DNA from: Lysobacter sp. yr284
Lineage (GTDB): Bacteria; Pseudomonadota; Gammaproteobacteria; Xanthomonadales; Xanthomonadaceae
Assembly: GCF_900107375.1 (NCBI RefSeq)
Contig: NZ_FNPT01000006.1
Location: forward strand, 62,001-126,000
DNA: 64,000 bases
Direction: 5' to 3'
The notes under the pieces were generated by a model. The model did not search any database and was not told where the DNA came from. It saw only the letters and a list, made by a program, of their open reading frames with translations. Below are positions 1 to 8,494 of the stretch, in pieces. Within the stretch, counting starts at the first letter, position 1; each line of letters begins with the position of its first letter. Both the position numbers and the translations under genes were made by a program.

Positions 1-233
1 GGCAGAGTTGCCATCAATACGGCCTGGCCGTGGACAGCGCGCCGATCCGCAACGGCAAGTTGCAGTGGGACATGAACGATCCTTGGACGCGCGAGGCCTA
101 TCACCTGTACGGCCAACTCGCGCAGGAAGCCGGGCTGGAGTGGGGCGGCAACTGGCGCAGCATCAAGGACTACGTCCATCTGGAGCAGAAAGACCGTTGC
201 CGCGCCGCCCGGCGCGCGGCCGGCGCGGGCTGA
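1..233 (+). CDS. M15-family peptidoglycan peptidase, C-terminal part (5' end outside the window)
   Basis: The reading frame is open from base 3 to the stop at 231-233, giving about 76 visible residues. It contains SCHQYGLAVD, which fits the M15 zinc motif SxHxxGxAxD, and WGGNWRSIKDYVHLE, which fits the closing HxE element of the L-alanyl-D-glutamate/VanY-like peptidase branch. Known M15 enzymes cleave peptidoglycan stem peptides in the periplasm, or act as endolysins. The last 15 residues are Arg/Ala-rich and look like an appended tail. It sits beside a PAAR remnant and T6SS structural genes, so it may be a cell-wall-degrading T6SS effector; that role is inference. The N-terminus, which would show a signal peptide or a MIX/PAAR fusion, is not visible. 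Confidence 0.75.
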   Translation, partial: QSCHQYGLAVDSAPIRNGKLQWDMNDPWTREAYHLYGQLAQEAGLEWGGNWRSIKDYVHLEQKDRCRAARRAAGAG

Positions 234-367
234 GGCGAGCCGCCGCCGCGCATGCGCCCGCAGCGCCGGCGCGCGCGCCGCAAGGCCGCCCTGGCCGGGG
301 TGTTAAGCCGCCCCACTCCTGCTATCGTCCTACCTGACATCCGGATCGTCACTCGCCAACAAGGAGC

Positions 368-669
368 ATGGCCATGACCCGTCCCTCTATTTGCGTCGGC
401 GATCCCCGCGATCACGGCGGCTTCGGCGTGGGCGCTGCGCAGGGCCTGGGCGCGGACGAACGTGCGCAGGCGCGATGTGAAGATGTGATCGTTCGCACAG
501 TGCGCCGGATCGCCGCGCACGAACGCGCAGCGACGACCGGCTGATGGGCGCGCCGACACCTTAAGCACAGCGGACGGGAGCCTCAAGGATGAGATTCGTG
601 TGCGGCACCGGCTTCGCCGCAAGCGTCGACGGCCCCGGCAGCAACGGGGTCGGGAGCGCGGCGGCATGA
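368..669 (+). pseudogene. Decayed PAAR-domain spike-tip gene
   Basis: An ATG at 368 (with AAGGAG just upstream) opens a 58-codon frame starting MAMTRPSICVGDPRDHGG, the typical opening of PAAR proteins that cap the VgrG spike. After the DHGG element the frame loses PAAR character and stops at 544. Another frame, after an in-frame stop at 562-564, reads RMRFVCGTGFAASVDG, resembling the PAAR ending (TACGxxxxAS). It stops at 667-669, overlapping the next ATG (666) in an ATGA junction. The whole span is about 100 codons, the usual length of a PAAR protein, which suggests one or more frameshifts and a stop in a once intact gene. Alternatively, 368-544 is a short unrelated ORF. The fit in the middle of the gene is poor. 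Confidence 0.45.
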
Positions 670-2138
670 AGACCTTCAAGCTCGTGCTGTGGCTGGCCTT
701 GCTGACCGGCGCGATCTGGTTCGCGGTGGTGCTGGCGTGGCAGGTCAACGACGTGCAGCCGAGCGGATCGGCGCTGGTGCTGTATCTGGCCGGCTTGCCG
801 CTGCTCGCGATCGGCGCGGTGCTGGCGGTCGGCTACGGCCTGCGCCGGCGCCGGCAGCGCGCGCAGGGCATGGATGCCGATGCGGCCACGCCGGCCGCGC
901 AAGCGTTCGTCGGCGAAGGCGAGCAGGCGCCGCGCGCATACGCGCTGCACCTGCACGCGACGGCGGTGAATCTGGTCGTCGGCGCCAGCGCCGAAGCCGC
1001 GGCGGCGGCCTTGGTCGAGCCCGTGCGGCCCGGCCTGCATCCGACCCTCAAGGACGAAAACGGGCTGCCGGTGATGGCCGCGCAAGTGGACGACCTGGAC
1101 ACCGAGGCCGTGGCCGAAGCGCTGCAGGCCGCGGCCGGAAGCGACGCCGTCGAGCGCGTATTCGCGCAAGAGCATCTGCGCGCGGTCGCACTGCTGGAAC
1201 CGGTGCTGGAAGAACTGCTGGGCCTGGAGGCCGCCATCGTGACCGGCGCGGCGCCCGCGGACGCGCCGCCCGCGCTCGTCGCCGGTCGCCGCAGCGAAGC
1301 CGCGGCGCCGCCGAAATCGCGTTTGCGCACGCTGATCCTGGTCGCCGATTCATGGCCGCAGCCGGCGCGCCAGCAACTCGGCGACTGGGCGCTGGCCAAG
1401 GCCGCGGCGCTCGACCTGCCGGAAGAACGGATCGCGGTCGAGGTGGTGCCGGTGGCGCAGTCGATCGAGGCCTGGGCGCTGCTCGATCGCATCGGCCAGC
1501 GTTATCGCGACGAAGTCACGCCCGATCGCCATCTGCTGCTGGCCTGCGCCTCGCAACTGAGCGAGGGCGCGGTCGAAGCGCTGCAAGCCGCGCGCCGGCT
1601 GATCGGCCACGACCGCCCCGAAGGCCTGATTCCCGGCGAAGGCGCGGTCGGCCTGTGGCTCAGCGGTCCGCCGGAGCCGGGCCAGCCGGCCTCGCCCGAC
1701 GCGCTGGAGCTGCGCACGCTGCAGCGCGGCCACGTCGCCGCCGGCACCTCCAGCCGCAACGCGACCCGGCAGACCTCCGAACTGATGGCGCGCGCGCTCG
1801 CCGCGGCCGGCCGGGACGCCGACAGCGTCAAGGCGGTGGTCAGCGATGCCGACCAGCGCCCGAGCCGGGCGATCGAGATCGCCAGCGCGATCGCCGCGAC
1901 CTGTCCCGAGCTCGATCCGATCGGCCACAACCTCAGCCTCGGCGTCGCTTGCGGGCATCTCGGACCGGTCGCGCCGTGGGCGGCGATCGCCGTGGCCGCC
2001 GCGCAGGCGCGCGCCGAAGGCGGGCCGGCGCTGGCGATCGGCCTGGCCGACGGCGAGGCCCGCGCCGCGCTCGCGGTGATGCCGGTGCCGCCGCCTCCAT
2101 CGCCACCGGCCGAGCCCGACGGCGATCGGGCCGGGTAA
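666..2138 (+). CDS. T6SS-linked membrane protein with a thiolase/ketosynthase-like C-terminal half
   Basis: This encodes 490 aa; the start at 666 is chosen because the hydrophobic N-terminus begins there and it couples to the upstream stop. Two membrane segments are visible (residues about 4-26 and 37-58), followed by an Arg-rich stretch and a long soluble part. Residues about 360-470 resemble the C-terminal half of beta-ketoacyl synthases: a ROAM-like helix-rich segment, then LSLGVACGHLGPVAPWAAI, which mirrors the ketosynthase GHxxGAAG motif, then a hydrophobic strand. No convincing catalytic Cys-His-His set is seen, so it is probably a non-enzymatic thiolase fold. A Pro-rich tail ends the protein. 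It lies 45 bp upstream of tssM on the same strand, suggesting a role at the T6SS membrane complex. The fold assignment is weak; the membrane topology is clear. Confidence 0.6.
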   Translation: MKTFKLVLWLALLTGAIWFAVVLAWQVNDVQPSGSALVLYLAGLPLLAIGAVLAVGYGLRRRRQRAQGMDADAATPAAQAFVGEGEQAPRAYALHLHATAVNLVVGASAEAAAAALVEPVRPGLHPTLKDENGLPVMAAQVDDLDTEAVAEALQAAAGSDAVERVFAQEHLRAVALLEPVLEELLGLEAAIVTGAAPADAPPALVAGRRSEAAAPPKSRLRTLILVADSWPQPARQQLGDWALAKAAALDLPEERIAVEVVPVAQSIEAWALLDRIGQRYRDEVTPDRHLLLACASQLSEGAVEALQAARRLIGHDRPEGLIPGEGAVGLWLSGPPEPGQPASPDALELRTLQRGHVAAGTSSRNATRQTSELMARALAAAGRDADSVKAVVSDADQRPSRAIEIASAIAATCPELDPIGHNLSLGVACGHLGPVAPWAAIAVAAAQARAEGGPALAIGLADGEARAALAVMPVPPPPSPPAEPDGDRAG

Positions 2139-2183
2139 GCAGTCGACGATACGCAAGCAGTCATTAAACGGACGAAGCATTTG

Positions 2184-5100
2184 ATGAGCAGGCTCAGATA
2201 TTTCCTCACCGACTACCGGGTGATCGCGGCGATCGGCGTGTTCAGCGTCGGCGCGGTGGCCTATTTCGGCGCCGACAAGCTCAAGACCATCGGCGGCTGG
2301 ATCCTGGTGCTGGCCGCGCTGGCGCTGCTGGTGTGGCTGGCGGTCTGGATCGTCCGCCGCGTGCTCGCCGCGCGCGCGGCCAGGCAGCTCGACGCGATGG
2401 TGCAGCAGCAGGCCGACCAGGCCGTGGCCGCGTCCAAGCCGGCCGCGCGCGCCGATGTGGAGCAATTGCGCGAGCGCATGGCCGAGGCGGTCAAGGCGAT
2501 CAAGTCGTCCAAGCTCGGCCTGCTCAAGGGCAGCGCGGCGCTGTACGAACTGCCGTGGTACACGATCATCGGCAACCCGGCCGCCGGCAAGAGCACCGCG
2601 ATCCTCAACTCCGGCCTGCGCTTCCCGTTCGAGGACAACCGCAGCAACGTCATCCAGGGCCTGGGCGGCACCCGCAACTGCGACTGGTACTTCACCACCG
2701 AAGGCATCGTGCTCGACACCGCCGGCCGCTACACGGTCAGCGCCGAGGACCGGCTGGAGTGGCTGACCTTCCTGGACCTGCTGAAGAAGCACCGCCCGCG
2801 CGCGCCGCTCAACGGCGTGATCATCGCCGCCTCGATCGCCGAGCTGTCCGGCAGCAAGCCCGAGTTCGCGATCGAACTGGCCAAGAACCTGCGCCAGCGC
2901 GTGCAGGAGCTGACCGAGCGGCTGGAAGTGTTCGTGCCGGTGTACGTGGTGTTCACCAAGGCCGACCTGATCGCCGGCTTCGCCGACTTCTTCCAGGGCC
3001 TGGACCCGGCCGAGCGCGAGAACACCTGGGGCGCGACCCTGCCCTACGATCCCAAGGGCGAGACCGACGCGCTGGCCGCCTTCGACACGCACTTCGACGA
3101 GCTGTCCGAAGGCCTCAAGGAAATGAGCCTGTCGCAGATGGCGATGCGGCGCGGGCGCGAAGTCGGCCCGGGCCTGCTGACCCTGCCGATGGAGTTCACC
3201 GCGATCAAGCCGGCGCTGCGCACTTTCATCGCCACCTTGTTCGAAGAGAACCCGTACCAGTTCAAGCCGGTGTTCCGCGGCTTCTACTTCACCAGCGCGC
3301 TGCAGGAAGGCGTATCGGTGCAGCACGCCTCCGAGCGCATCGCGCGGCAGTTCTCGCTGCGCCCGCGCGCCGGCGCGTCCGAGCGCGCGCCGATGTCGGA
3401 CAACGGCCATTTCCTGCTCGGCCTGTTCCGCAAGGTGATCTTCGCCGACAAGCAACTGGTCAAGCAGTATTCCAGCCCGGGCCGCAGCCGCCTGCGCCAG
3501 GTGATGTTCCTGGCCTCGTTCGCGCTGCTGGGCCTGTGCCTGGCCGGCTGGGGCTGGTCCTACACCAGCAACAAGCAGCTGGTGGCCAACTCGGTGCAGG
3601 ACCTGCGCCAGGCCAAGACCCTGCAGGAGGGCCGCTTCGACGTGCAGTCGCGGATCCAGGCCCTGCTAGTGCTGCAGACGCGGCTGGAAGAGCTGCGCAG
3701 CTATCGCGACAAGCATCCGCTGTCGATGGGTCTGGGCCTGTACCAGGGCGACCGCATCGAGAAGAAGGTGCGCGAGGAATATTTCCACGGCATGCGCCAG
3801 CTGATGCTGGCGCCGGTGCAGGGCAAGCTGGAGGCCTACCTCAACGAAGTGCTGGCCAACCGCGCCAAGCTCAAGGTGACCGACGCCGCCGGCGCCGCGC
3901 CGCAGGTGGCCGCGCAGGTCAACGCCGGTCAGACGCTGTACCAGGACGCCTCGCCGACCGACGCCAACGACGCCTACAACGCGCTCAAGACCTACCTGAT
4001 GCTGGCCGACCGCAGCAAGGTCGAGAGCAGCCACCTCAGCGACCAGCTGACCCGGTTCTGGCGGCGCTGGCTCGACGACAACCGCGGCACTATGTCGCGC
4101 GAGGAACTGGCGCGCTCGGCCGAGCGGCTGATGGCGTTCTACGTGAGCCAGTACGAACAGCCGAACTGGCCGACCATCGACGAGAAGTTCGCCCTGGTCA
4201 GCGACAGCCGCAACGTGATCAAGGGGGTCATGAAGGGCACTCCGGCGCGCGACCGCGTCTACGACCAGATCAAGCAGCGCGCCTCGGTGCGCTTCGCGCA
4301 GATCACCGTGGCCTCGCTGATCGGCGAAGAGAACGCGCGCGCCGGCGTCGCCGGCAGCTACCGCGTGTCCGGCGCGTTCTCGCGCAAGGCCTACGAGGAC
4401 TACGTCAAGGACGCGATCAAGCAGGCCGCCAACGAGCAGCTCAGCGCCACCGACTGGGTGCTGGCCGATACCGTGCAGGGCGACCTGACCCTCAGCGGCA
4501 GCCCCGAGCACATCGCGCGCGAACTCACCCAGATGTACAAGACCGAGTACGCGCAGGAATGGCGCAAGTTCATGCAGGGCGTGACGGTCACCGACTTCGG
4601 CAATTTCGACCAGGCCGTGACCCGCATGAACGCGATCGGCGACCCGCAGAACTCGCCGTTGCGCAAGGTCCTGGAGGCGGTCAACAACGAGACCATCTGG
4701 GACAACCCCGAGGCGGCCAACAAGGCCCTGGGCGTGGCCAAGAAGGGCATCGTGGAGTGGTTCAACCGCACCATCCTGCGGCGCCAGCCGTCCGGCATGA
4801 ACGTGCAGGTCGATCCGAACACCGGCAAGCAGGTGGCGATCCAGATGGGCCCGGTCGGCGCCGAATTCGCCGGCCTGTCGCGCCTGTTCGCCCAGCGCGA
4901 CGGCGGCGCGCCGATGATCAACGGCTACTTCGAGGCGATGGGCAAGCTGCGCTCGCGCCTGAACGGGATCAAGACCCAGGGCGATCCCGGTCCGGGCGCG
5001 CGCAAGCTGATGCAGGAGACGCTGGAGCGCGGCTCGGGCTCGGAGATCTTCGAGATCGAGAAGATCATCGACGAGCAGATGCTCAACGGCCTCAACGAGA

Positions 5101-5993
5101 GCCAGCGCGAAGCGATGCGCCCGTTGCTGGTGCGTCCGCTGATGCAGACCTTCGCCGCGCTGATCCGGCCGACCGAGGGCGAGATCAACCGCACCTGGGT
5201 CGAACAGGTCTACCAGCCGTTCGAGGACGGCATCGGCAAGCTGTATCCGTACAACGCCGGCTCCAGCGCCGAGGCCACCCAGGCCGACCGCGACGCGGTC
5301 TTCGGCGCCAGCGGCTCGATCTCCAAGTTCGGCAGCGAAGCGCTCGGCGCGCTGGTGATCCGCCGCGGCGCGGTGATGACGCCGCAGCAGTGGGCCAACA
5401 TGGGCATCAGCCTGCGGCCGGAGTTCACCAGCAACTACTCGGGCTGGGTCGGCGGCGCCAGCGGCGGCAGCCGCGGCGACGCCAACGCCGGGATGGTGAT
5501 CGAGATCCTGCCCGGCGCCGCGAGCGGTCGCGAGTACACCATCACCATCGACGGCCAGACCCTGCGCTACCGCAACGAACCGCCGCAATGGAAGACGGTC
5601 GAACTGGTCAATTCCAGCAGCGTGCGCATCGATGCGGTGACCCTGGACGGCCGCACCGTCGAGGTGTTCAACGAACCCGGCTCGAAGGGCCTGAACCGCT
5701 TGTTCTCGGTGGCCAACAAGGGCCGCGGCGCGGGCGACAAGCACTTCCTGATGTCGGTGGACAAGGACGGCGTCTCGGTCGATTTCGAACTGCGGATCAT
5801 CCGCGTGCCGGTCCGCTCCGACGCCCAGGCCGACACCGCCAAGCCCGCATTGCGCCTGCCGCGCGAAGTCGCGGGCGCGCCGGCGGCGGCCGCGGCGCCC
5901 ACGGGTACCGGTACGGGCACCGCGCCGGCCGCGCCGGCGGCGACTCCGGCGACTCCGGCGACTCCGGCGGCTGCGCCGGCGGGAGGCGTGTGA
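2184..5993 (+). CDS. tssM: T6SS membrane-complex protein TssM (IcmF family)
   Basis: This encodes 1,269 aa, normal for TssM. Two N-terminal membrane helices (about 11-27 and 38-58) precede a cytoplasmic GTPase-like domain with Walker A GNPAAGKST (130-138) and LDTAGRY (about 176-182). A third helix (about 439-461) leads to the large periplasmic region that binds TssJ. With TssL and TssJ it forms the trans-envelope channel that anchors the baseplate. The ATG at 2184 is preferred over an adjacent TTG at 2181. The C-terminus ends in a low-complexity Ala/Pro/Thr tail encoded partly by a 9-bp tandem repeat. The stop overlaps the tagF start (TGATG), so the two are translationally coupled. Confidence 0.97.
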   Translation: MSRLRYFLTDYRVIAAIGVFSVGAVAYFGADKLKTIGGWILVLAALALLVWLAVWIVRRVLAARAARQLDAMVQQQADQAVAASKPAARADVEQLRERMAEAVKAIKSSKLGLLKGSAALYELPWYTIIGNPAAGKSTAILNSGLRFPFEDNRSNVIQGLGGTRNCDWYFTTEGIVLDTAGRYTVSAEDRLEWLTFLDLLKKHRPRAPLNGVIIAASIAELSGSKPEFAIELAKNLRQRVQELTERLEVFVPVYVVFTKADLIAGFADFFQGLDPAERENTWGATLPYDPKGETDALAAFDTHFDELSEGLKEMSLSQMAMRRGREVGPGLLTLPMEFTAIKPALRTFIATLFEENPYQFKPVFRGFYFTSALQEGVSVQHASERIARQFSLRPRAGASERAPMSDNGHFLLGLFRKVIFADKQLVKQYSSPGRSRLRQVMFLASFALLGLCLAGWGWSYTSNKQLVANSVQDLRQAKTLQEGRFDVQSRIQALLVLQTRLEELRSYRDKHPLSMGLGLYQGDRIEKKVREEYFHGMRQLMLAPVQGKLEAYLNEVLANRAKLKVTDAAGAAPQVAAQVNAGQTLYQDASPTDANDAYNALKTYLMLADRSKVESSHLSDQLTRFWRRWLDDNRGTMSREELARSAERLMAFYVSQYEQPNWPTIDEKFALVSDSRNVIKGVMKGTPARDRVYDQIKQRASVRFAQITVASLIGEENARAGVAGSYRVSGAFSRKAYEDYVKDAIKQAANEQLSATDWVLADTVQGDLTLSGSPEHIARELTQMYKTEYAQEWRKFMQGVTVTDFGNFDQAVTRMNAIGDPQNSPLRKVLEAVNNETIWDNPEAANKALGVAKKGIVEWFNRTILRRQPSGMNVQVDPNTGKQVAIQMGPVGAEFAGLSRLFAQRDGGAPMINGYFEAMGKLRSRLNGIKTQGDPGPGARKLMQETLERGSGSEIFEIEKIIDEQMLNGLNESQREAMRPLLVRPLMQTFAALIRPTEGEINRTWVEQVYQPFEDGIGKLYPYNAGSSAEATQADRDAVFGASGSISKFGSEALGALVIRRGAVMTPQQWANMGISLRPEFTSNYSGWVGGASGGSRGDANAGMVIEILPGAASGREYTITIDGQTLRYRNEPPQWKTVELVNSSSVRIDAVTLDGRTVEVFNEPGSKGLNRLFSVANKGRGAGDKHFLMSVDKDGVSVDFELRIIRVPVRSDAQADTAKPALRLPREVAGAPAAAAAPTGTGTGTAPAAPAATPATPATPAAAPAGGV
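5941..5967 (+). repeat. Three perfect 9-bp tandem repeats in the tssM 3' end
   Basis: CGACTCCGG occurs three times in a row and encodes an Ala-Thr-Pro tract near the TssM C-terminus. In-frame copy changes would only lengthen or shorten the tail. It is the kind of sequence that varies between strains. Confidence 0.9.
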
Positions 5994-6979
5994 TGGCCGT
6001 GGCCGAAACCCTGGCGTCGATGAGCTACTTCGGCAAGCTGCCCTCGCGCGGCGATTTCGTGCGCACCTCCGAAAGCCACCAGTTGATGGTGCTGCTGGAC
6101 CGCTGGGCCGGCTCCGGAGTCGAACTGCTGGCGCAGGATCCGGGCTGGAAACAGCTCTACGACACCGCGCCGCCGATGCACTTCGCCTTCCTCGGCTCGC
6201 GCAGCCGGCTGGCGATCGGCGGCCATTTCCTGCCCAGCCGCGACGCCACCGAGCGGCGCTTCCCGTTCCTGTCGGCGACCTACCTCGACATCAGCCAGCC
6301 GCTGGCCTTCATCGGCCGCAGCCCGCTGGTGCTGGCGCGGGTCTGGGGCGGCCTGGCCCGGTTGTGCAGCCAGGCCGTGCGCGCCGAGGACGCCGCCGAC
6401 AGCCTGCGCGAGCTGTCGGAGAACAAGGTCGCGGTGACCACCGATCCCGGCGTCTACGATGCGCCGTTCGCCGATTTCCTGGACATGCAGGACGTCGGCG
6501 CGCTGCAGTCGCTGCTGCACCAGTCCGGCCATCCGCACGTGCAGCTGCGCTGGGTGCTGCCGGCGCTGGGCCTGCTGCTGCAGCCGGTGCTGACCGGCGC
6601 GGCTTCGCAGATCGACAAGGCGCTGTCGTTGCCGCTGCCGCGCGACGCGCTGTACCGGCCGATGGTCGCCGCGTTCTGGCTCGACCTGGTCAGCGGCTTC
6701 CTGAGCCGCGCGGATTTCGAACTGGCGGTGATGATCCAGGAGACGCCCGCGCCGCGCCTGGTGGTGGGCTTCAACGGCGCCGACGGACGCACCCTGCAGG
6801 CGGTGCTGGACCCGCACGTCGGCGGCGAACAGATCATCCGCGTCGACGATGCCGAATGGGTGGACAACCACGTCGCCGGCGACTACGCCCTCAACAAGCT
6901 GGTCAGCTACATCGGACGCGACGACCTCTCGCTGCGCGTGGCCCGCAAGGCCTTCGGCGAAACCTTTCTCGGAGCGTGA
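5993..6979 (+). CDS. tagF: T6SS-associated protein TagF (ImpM-like)
   Basis: This encodes 328 aa. The N-terminus, with MSYFGKLPSRGDFVR and later GHFLPSRDATERRFPFL, is characteristic of the TagF/DUF2094 domain. In Pseudomonas and Agrobacterium TagF is a cytoplasmic post-translational repressor that holds back T6SS assembly, often acting against the PpkA/Fha pathway or directly on it. Kinase, phosphatase and Fha are not in this window, so its counterpart must be elsewhere or it acts alone. The protein is longer than the ~200-aa core domain; the C-terminal ~130 residues have no motif I recognise. It starts inside the tssM stop codon and is followed 2 bp later by the OmpA-family gene. Confidence 0.92.
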   Translation: MAVAETLASMSYFGKLPSRGDFVRTSESHQLMVLLDRWAGSGVELLAQDPGWKQLYDTAPPMHFAFLGSRSRLAIGGHFLPSRDATERRFPFLSATYLDISQPLAFIGRSPLVLARVWGGLARLCSQAVRAEDAADSLRELSENKVAVTTDPGVYDAPFADFLDMQDVGALQSLLHQSGHPHVQLRWVLPALGLLLQPVLTGAASQIDKALSLPLPRDALYRPMVAAFWLDLVSGFLSRADFELAVMIQETPAPRLVVGFNGADGRTLQAVLDPHVGGEQIIRVDDAEWVDNHVAGDYALNKLVSYIGRDDLSLRVARKAFGETFLGA

Positions 6980-6981
6980 GC

Positions 6982-7824
6982 ATGCGCGGTAGAAGCTTTT
7001 TCCCCACTCCGGCGCGTGCGCTGCCGGCGATCGTCCTGGCCGCGGGACTGACCTCGCTGGCCTGCGCCGCGTCCGCGCAGGACGCCGCGCCCGCCGCTGC
7101 GCCCGCGCCGGCGTCCGCCGCCGCCAAGCCGGTGATCGCCTCGGGCAAGGTGCCCGACGAAAGCAGCAAGCAGGCGGTGCTGGCCAAGCTGCGCGAGCTG
7201 TACGGCAACGAGCGGGTGATCGACCGGATCGAAGTCAGCTCGGGCATCGTCACGCCGCCGAACTGGCGCCAGAACGTGGTCAACATGCTGGGCCCGGACC
7301 TGCAGCAGGTCAGCGACGGCAAGCTGGAGGTCAACGGCAACGCCGTGCGGGTCAGCGGCAACGTCGCCAACGAACTGCAGCGGCAGCAGATCGTCAGCGG
7401 CCTGTCGACGCGGATCAACAACCCGACCTATTCGGTCGACGGCCGCCAGCTGCGGGTCGCCGGCGGCGCCCAGCAGAGCCTGCTCGACAACGTGCTGGCT
7501 AACCGCATCGTCGAGTTCGAGAGCGGCAGTGCGACGCTGACCCCCAAGGGCGAGCTGATCCTCGACGAGATGGCCGCGGCGATGAAGCGGATCGGCAACA
7601 AGCGCGTGCTCATCGTTGGCCACACCGACGCGGCCGGGCGCCGCGAGTCCAACCTCGCGCTGAGCCTGGCGCGCGCCGATTCGGTCAAGCGCTATCTGCA
7701 GGCGCACGGCGTCAACGGCGCGCTGCTCGGCGTGCAGGGCGCCGGCCCTGACCAGCCGGTCGCCGACAACGCCACCGCCGAGGGGCGCGCGCGCAACCGG
7801 CGGATCGCGTTCAAGGTGCTGTAA
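6982..7824 (+). CDS. OmpA/BON-type peptidoglycan-binding protein, T6SS-linked
   Basis: This encodes 280 aa. A Sec signal peptide (cleavage likely after ASAQ near residue 36) is followed by an Ala/Pro linker and a BON-like region. The C-terminal OmpA domain starts at about residue 179 (FESGSATLTPKGELIL) and includes GHTDAAG and the Arg-rich NRRI end that contacts diaminopimelate. It would anchor the T6SS to the cell wall, the task performed elsewhere by TagL or by evolved TssL proteins. TssL in this cluster lacks its own peptidoglycan-binding domain, which supports that reading. It is co-transcribed with tssM-tagF (2-bp gap). Confidence 0.85.
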   Translation: MRGRSFFPTPARALPAIVLAAGLTSLACAASAQDAAPAAAPAPASAAAKPVIASGKVPDESSKQAVLAKLRELYGNERVIDRIEVSSGIVTPPNWRQNVVNMLGPDLQQVSDGKLEVNGNAVRVSGNVANELQRQQIVSGLSTRINNPTYSVDGRQLRVAGGAQQSLLDNVLANRIVEFESGSATLTPKGELILDEMAAAMKRIGNKRVLIVGHTDAAGRRESNLALSLARADSVKRYLQAHGVNGALLGVQGAGPDQPVADNATAEGRARNRRIAFKVL

Positions 7825-7905
7825 GCCGCCGTGTCGCGACTGCGACTGCTGCGCCGGCCGGCGCCGCGTCCAGGCCCGCTGCGAGTCGGAGCTTCGGCTC
7901 TGGCG

Positions 7906-7935
7906 GTGAAATCGCCCGGTGCGGGCCGCTATGAT
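7906..7935 (+). promoter_or_regulatory. Possible sigma70 promoter before the Imm8 gene
   Basis: GTGAAA (7906-7911), an 18-bp spacer and TATGAT (7930-7935) lie about 80 bp before the Imm8 start, in the 190-bp gap after the OmpA gene. The -10 is good and the -35 is weak. A similar GCTATGATCG context precedes vgrG3. Confidence 0.35.
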
Positions 7936-8014
7936 CGTCCGGCTCGCGCCGCGGCCGCCGGGCGCGCCTTGTCCGCAGATCGATGCGAGCCCGCCCGCCG
8001 CACCGCCGAGGCCC

Positions 8015-8419
8015 ATGACGACCGTACTGAAGGTTCGCAGCTACTACTCCTCGGACGTCGCGGATCTGCCTGGCTGGGTCCCCGCGTCCGCAGACGAGGT
8101 GTATTACCCGCTGGAGATCGAGATCGGCGAGGCCGACAGGCCGGGCGCGCATGTGTTTTGCCTGATGATCGCCACCCCGCAGGGTCTTGCGGAGCATCAC
8201 CGGGGCAGGGCGTTGCAGGCCTTTCGCAGCAACCAGGCGCGAACGCCCGGTATGGGGCGCAAGGCCTTGCTGGTGATCGACCCCTACCGCTGGACCGCGG
8301 TCCGCGAACGGATCGACCGGCAGGTCGCGGAGTGCCAGCGCGAGAGTTGGGAGGCATCGCTGGCCTGCCTGCGCGAGGCCTTCTTCTGGGAGTACGAGGG
8401 CGTCGGCTATCGACCCTGA
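8015..8419 (+). CDS. Imm8-family immunity protein
   Basis: This encodes 134 aa, cytoplasmic (no signal or membrane segment). The layout fits the Imm8 family of polymorphic-toxin immunity proteins: an N-terminal strand, a central region with ADRPGAHVFCLMIATPQGL, a strand around KALLVIDPYRW, and the closing SWEASLACLREAFFWEYEG. Imm8 proteins neutralise cytosolic toxins delivered by T6SS, CDI or Rhs systems. No toxin ORF is beside it: the left neighbour is the OmpA gene and the right one is tssA on the opposite strand. It may therefore be an orphan immunity gene kept against kin toxins, or the remains of a lost pair. Confidence 0.75.
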   Translation: MTTVLKVRSYYSSDVADLPGWVPASADEVYYPLEIEIGEADRPGAHVFCLMIATPQGLAEHHRGRALQAFRSNQARTPGMGRKALLVIDPYRWTAVRERIDRQVAECQRESWEASLACLREAFFWEYEGVGYRP

Positions 8420-8494
8420 CGCGTCGCCGTCGTCGTCGCCAGGCCTCTTGCCGCGCACGCCGCCGCGATAGGCGGCGCGCGCATCCGGCCGGAC

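Noticed and set aside
460-560. Minus-strand translation with a GDPAHC-like string opposite the PAAR remnant
   Set aside because: It matches neither the order nor the spacing of a PAAR domain and runs opposite to the recognisable fragments; considered chance.
2333-5993. Long alternative-frame extension upstream of tagF within tssM
   Set aside because: Arg/Pro-rich translation typical of an out-of-frame GC-rich gene; tagF homology begins only at 5993.
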